IMG/VR virus record: IMGVR_UViG_3300008108_000242
Coordinates: 1 to 30,875 of that record
Direction: 5' to 3' (one strand)
Origin: a virus
DNA: 30,875 nt
Made by a program: the position numbers and the translations under genes. The notes below the pieces were generated by a model. It was not told the DNA's origin. It made no database searches and saw only the letters and a program-made list of their open reading frames with translations. Shown here piece by piece: positions 21,286 to 29,647 of this stretch; within the stretch, counting starts at the first letter, position 1, and every line of letters begins with the position of its first letter.

Positions 21286-22232
21286 TACCCCTCCAGTAGT
21301 TTCAACATCTTTTCCTGATGTTGTTTCATAGCTTCTGCATCGCCCTCAGGTTGCTGATCGCGGTGCACAATTCCATGAACAGTTCCGTAGTATGCCACAA
21401 ACCGACGCCACAATGGCTCACCGATTCCAGCATCACGAATTAATCGTGGATCTTTAAAGAACATGCGAACTGCTTTTAGCATTCCCACATTTGTAGATCC
21501 TTCTCCAAACATGCGTAACATCCAGTTGCGTAGATGATCACGATTAATCTGCCCGGGAACTCCGGGAACATTTTCACGAAGCAAGTCATAAAACTCTGCG
21601 ATGATGTCGTTAACATCCCAGTCCTCTTCAACACGTTCGTTACGGCGCATGTGTTTAGGGACTGCCTCAAACTTTGTGCGCTTGTACTTTGCGTTTAGTC
21701 GTGCTTGACGGTCTTCAATTTTTCCTACGGCGCCTGGTGTTGCGTCCATCTCCTTGGCGACTTTCTTCTTTGGCGATGTTGAATCTTCTTCTTCAAAAGG
21801 CCAACCCATATCTTCTCCTTCCCGTCCGTCAGGACCTAGAGATAAAGTACGTAGTACTTTATCTCTCTTTAAGCTAAGTGACTTATCGCTAGTATTAGTA
21901 CTAGCGACTGTCCCACTATTAATGTATAGACTGCCTGAAAAACCGCTGACGGAAAACCCGTCACTGGTTTTCTTTACATAAGGCATATTAAGGTCTTCTT
22001 CAGCAAACTTCCAATAGGTGCGGAATTGACCTTTTACTCGATGCTGTTCCATTTTGATATAACCAGCTAATTCAAGTTCTTTCATAGCGCTACGTATTGC
22101 GTCTCGTCCCTCATTAACATCCGGGCGATCCACAGCTTCCTCAGCAGATATGACTCTACCGATTTCTAAATAGAAATAAAAAAATCCCACGGCTCGTTTT
22201 GATAACCGCGGATCTGATGCGGGTGATTTCAT
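21285..22232 (-). CDS. Winged-helix replication-initiator-like protein
   Basis: 315 residues from ATG 22232, chosen because AAGGAGG lies just upstream; an extension to 22304 would overlap the membrane-protein gene. An N-terminal winged helix is visible at about 10-75: LSKRAVGFFYFYLEIGRVISAEEA ... DAIRSAMKELELAGYIKMEQHR ... YWKF. A long polar linker (100-190) follows, then a helical C-terminal domain (DVNDIIAEFYDLLREN, LRNWMLRMFGEGS, LWRRFVAYYG). This wHTH plus linker plus helical domain plan is that of phage replication initiators, which bind the origin and hand over to the loader. I cannot point to the origin. The ribosome binding site is inside a hairpin (22237-22252). Confidence 0.65.
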   Translation of the reverse strand: MKSPASDPRLSKRAVGFFYFYLEIGRVISAEEAVDRPDVNEGRDAIRSAMKELELAGYIKMEQHRVKGQFRTYWKFAEEDLNMPYVKKTSDGFSVSGFSGSLYINSGTVASTNTSDKSLSLKRDKVLRTLSLGPDGREGEDMGWPFEEEDSTSPKKKVAKEMDATPGAVGKIEDRQARLNAKYKRTKFEAVPKHMRRNERVEEDWDVNDIIAEFYDLLRENVPGVPGQINRDHLRNWMLRMFGEGSTNVGMLKAVRMFFKDPRLIRDAGIGEPLWRRFVAYYGTVHGIVHRDQQPEGDAEAMKQHQEKMLKLLEG

Positions 22233-22236
22233 AAGC

Positions 22237-22252
22237 CCTCCTTCAAAGGAGG
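22237..22252 (-). promoter_or_regulatory. Hairpin that hides the ribosome binding site of the initiator-like gene
   Basis: CCTCCTT (22237-22243) and AAGGAGG (22246-22252) are perfectly complementary around a two-base loop (four if the last pair opens). In the leftward RNA the Shine-Dalgarno AAGGAGG, which serves the ATG at 22232, is the downstream arm. Folding would block initiation until a ribosome finishing the upstream membrane-protein gene (stop at 22256) melts it, a typical translational coupling device. Confidence 0.6.
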
Positions 22253-22255
22253 ACT

Positions 22256-22516
22256 CTAGCGTGGTGGGACCCTTGGTGGCAACTTGGGGGCTGGGGCGCT
22301 CCACTCGTCTACCAAGAGGGTAAAGACTAGGGCTAAAAAGGCCGCTGCAAGCCCATAGACGGGCAAATAAAGGATCTTAGTATCCAGGACTAGGGCTGCT
22401 CCTATAGAGGCTATAAGAGCCACTAGACCGCGCCATTTGCCTATTGGACGTATTAAACCTTCTATGGCAGACAGCAAACAGGCAGAAGCCAAAGCGGCTA
22501 TAAAGACTGTTTCCAT
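22256..22516 (-). CDS. Small three-helix membrane protein
   Basis: 86 residues, ATG 22516 behind AGGAGG. Three hydrophobic helices are seen at about 3-20, 28-46 and 50-68, joined by short loops with IRPIGKWRG, and a Pro-rich C-terminal tail (APAPKLPPRVPPR). It lies at the border between the tail and replication modules. Holins can look like this, but a stronger holin candidate sits next to the endolysin at 3054-3464, so this could be a second holin, an antiholin or a membrane anchor for replication. No specific family recognised. Confidence 0.55.
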   Translation of the reverse strand: METVFIAALASACLLSAIEGLIRPIGKWRGLVALIASIGAALVLDTKILYLPVYGLAAAFLALVFTLLVDEWSAPAPKLPPRVPPR

Positions 22517-22524
22517 GGCGCCTC

Positions 22525-25167
22525 CTATTGACGGAATATTACCCTATCCACGTCGAATACTATACCTGGGGCAGGAAGATCTGGAGTACATTCAATTTTA
22601 ATGTCAGCTTTAGACGCCCCATAAATTTCAGCTTTTGGAGCGTACACGGAAATATACGCCCAACGATTTAGTGCCTGTATACGTACTGTTTTAACTTTAG
22701 TTTGTAAAACAACATTTGACTCATCATAAAACCTAGCTTTTAATGTGTAGTTTCCAAAAGCATCCGCGTTTTCAGGTTTAATGGCTACAGATGCGTAATA
22801 CCCCGAAAGGGTATCTATTAGTTCTATGTCACTATGTATTCCAAAAGTAGTTGCCGCAGTAGACGTAACTTTTCCAAAAGCAACTCCATTTGTGGAGTAC
22901 TCGTCAAATAGCGTTCCTCTAAATACTGCTCTAGTTAAAAGTGAGGAATCAGTATTCCACCCATCAGTAGAGGATTCAAAAGAAGGAGACTGTAAAATTG
23001 ATGGTGTTAATTCTGGAAATTTAGGGGTGGGTAATCCTGGTCTTAGTTCCCAGCTTGCAGCATAAGGAAGAACTAAACTAATAGTGTCTACTAATCTTGC
23101 AGCTTTAGCTGCATAATTAGTCCAGCGATAACTACGACCAGAGGATGTGGAGTCATTTTCCCACTTACAATCGCTTGTTTCTATAACTTCTTCATTGATA
23201 GGATCAGCCGGAATATTTGCGCCATCTCCATCAAAGTATGTAGACTCTACTCCACTACGTTCTAGTTGTACTCCGTCTACATAAAAAATATCTCCAACTT
23301 CTGGATTAGTTAAAAATAAAGAAACTTTTGCTGACGGCGCTCCCGCGTCTATTACATAGGTAGGGGCTATAGCAGTTACCTGTACTCTAGTAGCAGAAGT
23401 TGATACTTCTTCTTCTATAGCCTCTACGTAATAAGAGCCTGTAGGGTAATAGTCCCCGTCCTCATCAGAAAGAATTTGAGACTGATCTTCAGCAGACTGT
23501 AATGAAGAAAATTCAAGACGAGCTGTAATTTCTTTTGAGGACTGAGCACTAACATAAGCAGTAAATGTATATGCTTGTCCGGCTCTTACCGGCATCCAAT
23601 CACTTACTATTCCAGCCCTATCTGTAGTTGAAGCAACAAACTGTGCAGCATAAGAACCCCTATGGATTGCGTAAGCTGGCGTGGTTACCCTAGTCAAAGT
23701 GCCGTCGTGCGGTGTCCAAAAATTTGTATTATTTTCAAAAGACGGGTTGTGAATAAGATTAGTTTTATCTCCAGCTGCGTATATAAGAACTTTTCTTGCA
23801 TCTTCAAACGTAGTGGTTCCATCAGCAACTGCAAGCTGCAACATGTCTATAAAGTATTCAACTTGATTGTTGTTATTTGTAAAGGTAAGGGCTATAGATG
23901 CATACGCCGCGTTATCCGGTGACAGTTGGCCATTTACTCCAGAGTCCGATTTTGATGCAAATTCTTGCCAAGTAGTTGTACCAGTTAGCGCTGTATTATT
24001 TGCTGTTGAAGATATCAAAGTACCTGCTCTGTCATACCAATTGATCTTTGCAGCAACTGATCCGGTTTTACTAGAGTCTTTTATTCTTAACCAACCAGTA
24101 AATCTATATCTAGTTGCAGGTTTTACAGGCACCCCGTATAAAACTTTATCTGCAGAGGTTGAAGGTAAATTAAGAACTGGAGAAGTGTTGTGTCCATGAA
24201 TCCAACCAAACCCTATAGATCTAGGATTAAACCCAGGATTGTAAAACAGTTCTGGGCTAGGTGGACCTATAGCTATACCAACTGTGGCAAAAGAATCAGA
24301 GTACTTTACCTGCGCAAAATTACCTACAGAGGTTACCCAATTTCCAATTGACTCTTCAAAAGAAGAATCATTATAATTTAAAAGAAGATTTTTACCAACT
24401 TCTATTTCTGGAACCCAGTGAGTAAGAGCGGTTACATAAGACTGTATAGACTGTGTGCTTCCTTTAGTTGCATTTACTTTTTCACTAACTCGGTACACGC
24501 TTCTGTGGTAAATGTCTCCCAAAACAGGTTCATAACTAAACCCACGTTCTTCTATTTTAGATTGTAATAGTTCAACGGGGGTGTACTTATAGTCCATTGA
24601 TAACTCTAGTACCTTAGCTTCGGTTCTTAACTTATCGTACGCAAAAGCATACCCAGAAAGAACGTCATTTAAATAGGTGTCATCAGGCTCACCTATTTCG
24701 TCTCCTTCTATATTTAGCCAGGCAGCTGGCAACCACTTTTCTATTTTTACTAAAGTAGGGGTTACTGACTCATCTACAATTACAGTTGAGGTGTTTCCGC
24801 AGTTAATCCAATCATCGCCGTCGAATATCCAAAGAGAATAGGTTACCTGTCTTCCTCCATCCAAAGGTCCATCTATAGCGGTAGTCCTATAATTTGAAAT
24901 GGTTCCACTATCGACAATTGTCCCATCATAAGGATCATCAGCCGCACCGCTAAAATTTCTGTTTATTCTCCAGTGCGTAACTGTTGCAGCTACTCCCGGA
25001 CTTAATTCTTTTTCTGGGTCTGTTAATACAGAGCTCCAATATAGATAAACTGCACCATACGTAAGTGGAATAGCCCTAAGATTTCCGTTATAGTACGCAC
25101 GATTGTTTTCTATCTGGCCATATTTAAGTCCAGCCTGTCCGTATACAACAAACGAATAACGACCCAT
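22525..25167 (-). CDS. Baseplate gpI-like wedge protein fused to carbohydrate-binding-like domains
   Basis: 880 residues. The N-terminal 1-135 is beta-rich. Residues about 165-255 (YLNDVLSGYAFAYDKLRTEAK, LLQSKIEERGF, YHRSVYRVSEKVNATKGST) resemble the P2 gpI/gp7-type wedge helical region that joins fibers to the baseplate. From 258 onward come jelly-roll-like units, each opening with a 'N-P-S-F-E' type strand: 260 (LLLNYNDSSFEESIGNW), 307 (LFYNPGFNPRSIGFGW), 470 (NLIHNPSFENNTNFW) and 724 (ILQSPSFESSTDGW). These look like CBM4/9-type sugar-binding modules. The plan fits a baseplate protein that also contacts surface polysaccharide. It follows the gpJ- and fiber-base-type genes. Domain limits are approximate. 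Confidence 0.7.
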   Translation of the reverse strand: MGRYSFVVYGQAGLKYGQIENNRAYYNGNLRAIPLTYGAVYLYWSSVLTDPEKELSPGVAATVTHWRINRNFSGAADDPYDGTIVDSGTISNYRTTAIDGPLDGGRQVTYSLWIFDGDDWINCGNTSTVIVDESVTPTLVKIEKWLPAAWLNIEGDEIGEPDDTYLNDVLSGYAFAYDKLRTEAKVLELSMDYKYTPVELLQSKIEERGFSYEPVLGDIYHRSVYRVSEKVNATKGSTQSIQSYVTALTHWVPEIEVGKNLLLNYNDSSFEESIGNWVTSVGNFAQVKYSDSFATVGIAIGPPSPELFYNPGFNPRSIGFGWIHGHNTSPVLNLPSTSADKVLYGVPVKPATRYRFTGWLRIKDSSKTGSVAAKINWYDRAGTLISSTANNTALTGTTTWQEFASKSDSGVNGQLSPDNAAYASIALTFTNNNNQVEYFIDMLQLAVADGTTTFEDARKVLIYAAGDKTNLIHNPSFENNTNFWTPHDGTLTRVTTPAYAIHRGSYAAQFVASTTDRAGIVSDWMPVRAGQAYTFTAYVSAQSSKEITARLEFSSLQSAEDQSQILSDEDGDYYPTGSYYVEAIEEEVSTSATRVQVTAIAPTYVIDAGAPSAKVSLFLTNPEVGDIFYVDGVQLERSGVESTYFDGDGANIPADPINEEVIETSDCKWENDSTSSGRSYRWTNYAAKAARLVDTISLVLPYAASWELRPGLPTPKFPELTPSILQSPSFESSTDGWNTDSSLLTRAVFRGTLFDEYSTNGVAFGKVTSTAATTFGIHSDIELIDTLSGYYASVAIKPENADAFGNYTLKARFYDESNVVLQTKVKTVRIQALNRWAYISVYAPKAEIYGASKADIKIECTPDLPAPGIVFDVDRVIFRQ

Positions 25168-25171
25168 TTAG

Positions 25172-25714
25172 TTACATTCCGGCTAGAAGGAAAGGGTCAA
25201 ACCTAACTGCTTGGGCTGTTGCATATGCTTCGTTAGCGGTAGTGTTTAACGTGTTGTATTCAGAGCTACCCACGTATAAAACATTTGCTGTTCCAACCTT
25301 AGGTTGAGCATTTCCGTTTAGATTAAACCCAAGAGTATTGGTAGAGTTATATGCTTCAAATAAGTTGCTTGTTACCGTGGCTGAGCTATTTTTTAAAGTT
25401 AACGCAACAACGTTAGCTACAGTCATGTTATCCCCAGCCTTAAGCAAATATGGGGAAGTAGGAACGCCATTTACCAAGCCACGTTCAATATTTGATATGC
25501 GCTCATCCAAAGAATTCCAAGAAGATGTAGAGGCAAACGTTCCTGTATAGTTTGAAGTTAATAAACCATTAGTAGCATCAACTGTTCCATTAAGAGCAAT
25601 TTCAATGGCACGTACTTCATCTTGTAGCGAGTTAATGTGATCAGCAAGAATGGTATCTTGAAGATCTACTTTTGTAGTAAAGCTTCTTACCGACGTGGGA
25701 AATGAGGCTGGCAT
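25172..25714 (-). CDS. Short tail-fiber or baseplate-attached protein
   Basis: 180 residues with AAAGGA upstream of ATG 25714. The N-terminus PASFPTSVRSFTTKVDLQDTI followed by DHINSLQDEVRAIEIALNG is a motif I recall at the N-termini of many actinophage minor tail and fiber proteins, where it forms a helical attachment base. The remainder is Asn/Thr/Ser-rich with short strands (VVALTLKNSSATVTSNLFEAY) and ends in AQAVRFDPFLLAGM. It probably links the wedge to a fiber or forms part of a fiber. It sits between gpJ-like and gpI-like genes, with short spacing of 4-13 bases. Confidence 0.6.
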   Translation of the reverse strand: MPASFPTSVRSFTTKVDLQDTILADHINSLQDEVRAIEIALNGTVDATNGLLTSNYTGTFASTSSWNSLDERISNIERGLVNGVPTSPYLLKAGDNMTVANVVALTLKNSSATVTSNLFEAYNSTNTLGFNLNGNAQPKVGTANVLYVGSSEYNTLNTTANEAYATAQAVRFDPFLLAGM

Positions 25715-25727
25715 TATTTTTCCTTTT

Positions 25728-27260
25728 CTAGGCTATTCCACCGGTTAGGTTGAATACAAGGTTAGTAGGCAGAAGGTATCCAAGTTGTCCTGCACTTAAT
25801 GAGATTGTACCGACAGATGCCGCGTTAGTTGTATTGAACTTGACCAAGGTTACGTCTTCTACACCTGGAATTAGGGCCACGGTAGAGATTACAGAAGACA
25901 TAGTTATTGTTTTACCAAATTCACTATTCTCATAGGAGAACAGACCTCCAGCATTTAAAAGAGCTTTTGATATGTTCAGCTTTACAGCGGATTGTTTATA
26001 GGAATTGCTTATTGTTACTGCTAAGGTTAAGTATACGGGAACATATGTTGGGGCCTGTACGGTTACTGTAGTTCCCACAGGAATTTTATCGTCTAAGTAG
26101 TTTTCTACTCTATTTTTTATTTCTGTCCATGAATTTGTAGCAACAGAGTTCACAATACCTGGAGTAACAGTTCCGTCGTCTTGTGGTTGCATATATAGGG
26201 TGATGTTTGTATATACCGCACCAATAGCTTTTGTACGACCTACCTGCGCCACTGTATTTGCTAGGTACTCAAAGTCAGCTAAAGTAATTGCTCGTTTTTT
26301 AGATATAATTGCGCCCTTAATTTTTTTTCTAAGCTGTGGCCCAGAATCAGCATCTGCTCCACCGACAGCGGCAGATCCGTTACTTACTCCAATTAAAGAA
26401 AGAACTTCAGGATCTCCATTGCCAGGAATAAAGGTAACTTCTTCTATCTTATCAGCAAATATATTTCCAGCTATGCCGATGCTTACTTTATAAAGTGCAC
26501 TGATTAATTGGTTTGCCTGAGGAATTAATCCATTGACGCCATCTCCAAATATTACCGTGGTAGTACCGTCTGCATTTAACCTTGTAGTAAACACCAAATC
26601 TCGTGGACTAGAATCTGCAAGAGACTCTACGTATGTCCACGGCGTAAAAGCGGTTCCTTGTCCTACGTACACAACTAAGCTATTGTCTACAATTCCGGTG
26701 TCAAATAGATCAAACTCCTGAGCGGAGGATCCATCGGATGTTCCTACGCTTACAGGAAGGGGCTTATATGTAGTTGGGCTAATTAAATCTGGACGATCTG
26801 TGTTAACTGTTTTTCCTTCTCGTGTTAATACTGAGATGCTTTGTCCAGGTTGCAACGCAATTATTGCCTCAACTGTTTCAAAATACACTTCGCTATAGTT
26901 ACCTGTAGTTAGTGGGGCCATTACTTGAGTACCAGCAGGTAGGGTTACGTTAACATCTCCATTATTTAAAAAAGTAACTAATAGTTCTGCGGGGGTAGGT
27001 CCTGAGGGTTTATAGCCGTAAAGTTCTGCAAATTTAAGGAGGGTCTCCGTCTTTACTGCCGTATCAACCCCAGTTTCGTTTGCTACTCGGTCTAGGTAAT
27101 AAGACATGATGTCGCCCATATAAGCAAAGGCGTCAAGAAGGACTGCCCCAAAATCTGACTCATCCTCAGCATCCCAGTTAAAGTTAGTTCGTTGGTTTAT
27201 TAAACGAACTAAATCAGCACGCAAAGCCTCATAGTCTCTAGAGGTGTAATCTATTTGCAT
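25728..27260 (-). CDS. Baseplate wedge protein, gpJ/gp6-like
   Basis: 510 residues. The N-terminal region (MQIDYTSRDYEALRADLVRLIN ... DFGAVLLDAFAYMGDIMSYYLDRVANE) is the typical start of baseplate J-like proteins, with the 'DPGxxLLxxFAxxxxxLxxxLDRxxxE' plan. A beta-rich central domain (LPAGTQVMAPL, VIFGDGVNGLIP) and a helical segment (LADFEYLANTVAQVGRTKAI) follow, then a C-terminal domain with VVTVQAPTYV-like strands. In contractile phages it forms the wedge ring around the hub and triggers sheath contraction. The ATG overlaps the previous stop (TAATG). Length is normal for the family. Confidence 0.92.
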   Translation of the reverse strand: MQIDYTSRDYEALRADLVRLINQRTNFNWDAEDESDFGAVLLDAFAYMGDIMSYYLDRVANETGVDTAVKTETLLKFAELYGYKPSGPTPAELLVTFLNNGDVNVTLPAGTQVMAPLTTGNYSEVYFETVEAIIALQPGQSISVLTREGKTVNTDRPDLISPTTYKPLPVSVGTSDGSSAQEFDLFDTGIVDNSLVVYVGQGTAFTPWTYVESLADSSPRDLVFTTRLNADGTTTVIFGDGVNGLIPQANQLISALYKVSIGIAGNIFADKIEEVTFIPGNGDPEVLSLIGVSNGSAAVGGADADSGPQLRKKIKGAIISKKRAITLADFEYLANTVAQVGRTKAIGAVYTNITLYMQPQDDGTVTPGIVNSVATNSWTEIKNRVENYLDDKIPVGTTVTVQAPTYVPVYLTLAVTISNSYKQSAVKLNISKALLNAGGLFSYENSEFGKTITMSSVISTVALIPGVEDVTLVKFNTTNAASVGTISLSAGQLGYLLPTNLVFNLTGGIA

Positions 27261-27655
27261 TACTGAGCCGCGCTTTCTATGAGTCCATTAGCGCCAAATA
27301 CTGCGCTACTTATGGTAACAGAGGTAAGTCTATCGTTTGGAAGTGCCGCTACGATGGTTATATTCGCATAGCCTTCAGAACTAATTTCATCTAGGACTAG
27401 GCTAGTAATACGAAGTTCTGGAAGCCACCGATCCATAGCCTCGGTAATGGCTACCTTAGCAGCCGTATAAAAGTCATTATCGTTTTCAAACAAAGCGCTA
27501 GCTATGTCTGTGCCGTAGTCCGGATTCCATGGTCGTTGACCTTTGGGGGTGGATAGTAGTGTCAGCATCCTATCCATATAAATTTTAGACTCGGTGGTTA
27601 CCGCCTCTAGTTTTCCAAAAAGGTCTAGGGTAAACGGGTAATTTATTGCTCTCAT
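27260..27655 (-). CDS. gp25/gpW-like baseplate protein (sheath initiator)
   Basis: 131 residues. Family features are visible: INYPFTLDLFGKLEAVTTESK at the start, TPKGQRPWNPDYGTDIASALFEND (the conserved GxRxxxPxYGs-type loop) in the middle, and the helix AAKVAITEAMDRWLPELRI. Proteins of the gp25/gpW group join the baseplate wedge to the first ring of the tail sheath and are essential for contractile tails. Gene order (spike, gp25, gpJ) is the usual one. Both ends overlap neighbours by 1-4 bases (ATGA, TAATG), giving strong translational coupling within the baseplate cluster. Confidence 0.9.
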   Translation of the reverse strand: MRAINYPFTLDLFGKLEAVTTESKIYMDRMLTLLSTPKGQRPWNPDYGTDIASALFENDNDFYTAAKVAITEAMDRWLPELRITSLVLDEISSEGYANITIVAALPNDRLTSVTISSAVFGANGLIESAAQ

Positions 27656-28446
27656 GCTTTAGCTCCTATCCATACGGGAAATTCGGGATCTCCACCCTCA
27701 AACATAACCCACACATTTGATCCAATTTTAGGTACAAACTTTCCTACAAAATTTACTGAAGTAATAGCACTGCCCGATAGAGCCGCCCCCGCAGAAGATC
27801 CTTGGCACCCCACCTCTAGATAATCTTTTGCTTTTAGTTCCAGGGTATAGGCAAGAGATACCTGGTGTATTGGAGCAGTTCCATTATGGTTGATTACCAT
27901 ATCTGTATGGTTACCGGTAACTGTACCCCCACCAGATGGGGCTACATGAGTATACGCCGTTATAGTGTGTTCGCTGATCCATCCTAAAGCTGTTACTGTT
28001 TGAGTGGTATTGGCTACGGCAATCCCGTTTTTTCTTAAAGATAAAGATATGTTGCTTTGACCCAAAGAGTTTTTTGTAAAAGTAGCTAAGGAGTTTATTA
28101 AATAAGTTCCTGTTTCAGGTATGACAATCTGTGTTCCATTCACAGTAATTTTATTAGCATTCTGTTTTGTCCAACCAGTAATTGCTGCTATAGAAGTTGT
28201 AATAGTCTGGGTAGACGAAGACGTAAAAGTTCCATACGGCATATTTACATCCGCAATTTTTCCTGTTACTTGGTCAAGCCAACCAGAGCTTTCAGTTCCA
28301 GTTACTTGAGGAACTTGAACCTTTATGCGACCCTTTTTAAGGGGATCAGTTACGTCCACAACTCTACCTGAGTACACTCCAAAAAATCTGACTCTTCCTA
28401 AAGGATCTTGCATATAGTTAAGGTCATTAATTTCTCTCCCGTTCAT
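27652..28446 (-). CDS. Baseplate spike (gpV/gp5-like) with inserted C1q/TNF-like jelly roll
   Basis: 264 residues. The N-terminal 16-68 (GRVRFFGVYSGRVVDVTDPL, RIKVQVPQVTG) and C-terminal 237-264 (FVPKIGSNVWVMFEGGDPEF) together form the OB-type fold of spike and hub-cap proteins. Between them, 71-236 has the order of a C1q/TNF-like jelly roll: ITVNGTQIVIPETGTYLINS, LSLRKNGIAVANTTQ, a His/Thr-rich loop, LELKAKDYLEVGCQG, and ISxVNF-type end (SAITSVNFVGKF). Such jelly rolls trimerise, which fits a trimeric spike. No needle-type beta-helix tail is present. It lies next to the hub genes and overlaps the hub C-terminal gene by four bases (ATGA). Confidence 0.75.
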   Translation of the reverse strand: MNGREINDLNYMQDPLGRVRFFGVYSGRVVDVTDPLKKGRIKVQVPQVTGTESSGWLDQVTGKIADVNMPYGTFTSSSTQTITTSIAAITGWTKQNANKITVNGTQIVIPETGTYLINSLATFTKNSLGQSNISLSLRKNGIAVANTTQTVTALGWISEHTITAYTHVAPSGGGTVTGNHTDMVINHNGTAPIHQVSLAYTLELKAKDYLEVGCQGSSAGAALSGSAITSVNFVGKFVPKIGSNVWVMFEGGDPEFPVWIGAKA

Positions 28447-29060
28447 AGCACCCTGCTTGCTTTAGTAGCTTGCCAAGATGTGCTTCTCTTTACCGCAGAA
28501 AAGTCTGGTATAGAGTCTTGGTATAAATCCGGAGAGTTTACTGCTGGGGTTACCGCCGTATCTCGTGGCTTTATATTTACTGATTCAATAGGTGGCTTAT
28601 ATAACTCAGTATCATTTACAGAAAAAGCGTAATCAACTAATACGGACTCTGCTGGAACAATATTTTGTCCAGCTAATTCCGAATTAACATCCCTAGTTTC
28701 TACAGATTTGTAAGCTTTAGGGTTTTCTTCTCCAAGCACGTCGGTACCTAACTCTACTTCAAGCATGTAGTTAGCAGGTATTCTTCCAAATCTATGAACA
28801 ACTTTTAGAACTGTCCAGTATCCAGACATTCCGTTTGGTAGGCCATCAATATAAATTGGGTCGTAAGGACGTATTCCAGCGTTACCAACTAGCGTAGCTG
28901 TAGCTCTATACGCATATCGTTTAGTTTCTGCCAAATCATTGGCAATTGCTTTTGCTTCTGTTAAGCTTGTAGTAACTTCGTGCACGTGATGTTTTTTGTA
29001 TTTTGCTTTTGGTTTACTACTAGAACTAACCTTAGAATACTTTGTAGATTTAGATGGCAT
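28443..29060 (-). CDS. Baseplate hub, C-terminal part (gpD/gp27-like), as a separate gene
   Basis: 205 residues from ATG 29060, with AAGGAG seven bases upstream; a TTG at 29063 is less likely. The N-terminus is a basic, Ser/Lys-rich linker (SKSTKYSKVSSSSKPKAKY). Then a helix (SLTEAKAIANDLAETKRYAYR) leads into the strand set ATLVGNAGIRPYDPIYIDGL and GYWTVLKVVHRF, the last beta domain of gpD-like hub proteins, where a GTDxLG-type turn (LGTDVLGEE) closes the fold. The last 85 residues are disordered. In relatives this region is in the same polypeptide as the N-terminal hub. The gene overlaps the previous frame's stop by 11 bases. Confidence 0.75.
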   Translation of the reverse strand: MPSKSTKYSKVSSSSKPKAKYKKHHVHEVTTSLTEAKAIANDLAETKRYAYRATATLVGNAGIRPYDPIYIDGLPNGMSGYWTVLKVVHRFGRIPANYMLEVELGTDVLGEENPKAYKSVETRDVNSELAGQNIVPAESVLVDYAFSVNDTELYKPPIESVNIKPRDTAVTPAVNSPDLYQDSIPDFSAVKRSTSWQATKASRVL

Positions 29061-29647
29061 CAAAGTACTCCTTGCTTGGTACTACTTTTCCTAAACTTTC
29101 TTTTCCAGCATAATCTTTTGTAGCGTGGCTAGTAGATATGATTCCTCCGGAAGAGGCATTAGTGCCGGTCATTACTCGATCTACACGTACTCCGGTTTCT
29201 AATGAATCGTCAGAAAGATTTGGAGTAAATCTAAAGCAAGTACCAACTTGTCGTTCTTCTTTTGTTAATCCATCTACGTATCTAAAGTATGGAGCTTTAG
29301 CTTTTTTATCCTGATAAATTTTATCTTTAGATACAAAAAATACGGTGGTGTTTTCTGTTCTTAAAGCAAAACCGGTTTGCTTTGCAAGGCGTCTCATTAT
29401 TTGCCAATCGGTTTGTCCAGCTTGGACAATAGATTCTCGTAGGCGGGGATGCCGTTGAGTTACGACCTTTAAAGGTAAGAACTAAGATATCGTGTGCTTC
29501 TTGTTCTTGATAAAGATCTGCGCTTATAAGTATTAGGTCAAGCTCTGGAGTCTTTGGAAATTTTACAGAGAAATCTGAAAGCCAAGGAGAAGCCGAGGAC
29601 TCAAATTGAAAGACCTCTGAAGCCGTGGATAGGTTATCTATTGACAT
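29050..29647 (-). pseudogene. Baseplate hub, N-terminal part, with internal deletion and frameshift
   Basis: Two reading frames encode parts of one gpD/gp27-like hub. The first starts at ATG 29647 (AGGA upstream) and reads MSIDNLSTASEVFQFESSAS to ILVLTFKGRNS, then turns into nonsense and stops at 29327. The second is open from 29481 to 29050, reads VTQRHPRLRESIVQAGQTDW then QIMRRLAKQTGFALRTENTT, and has no start codon with a ribosome binding site. In relatives, as I recall, roughly 80-100 residues separate these parts. The junction near 29459-29470 has the 5-base GTAAC shared by both frames, as expected for a microhomology deletion. A sequencing or assembly error, or a defective variant, are alternatives. 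Hubs are essential, so this needs explanation. Confidence 0.65.

Noticed and set aside
29050-29397. ATG 29397 as the start of a complete gene
   Set aside because: It lies in the middle of conserved hub sequence (TDWQIMRRLAKQ) and has no ribosome binding site.
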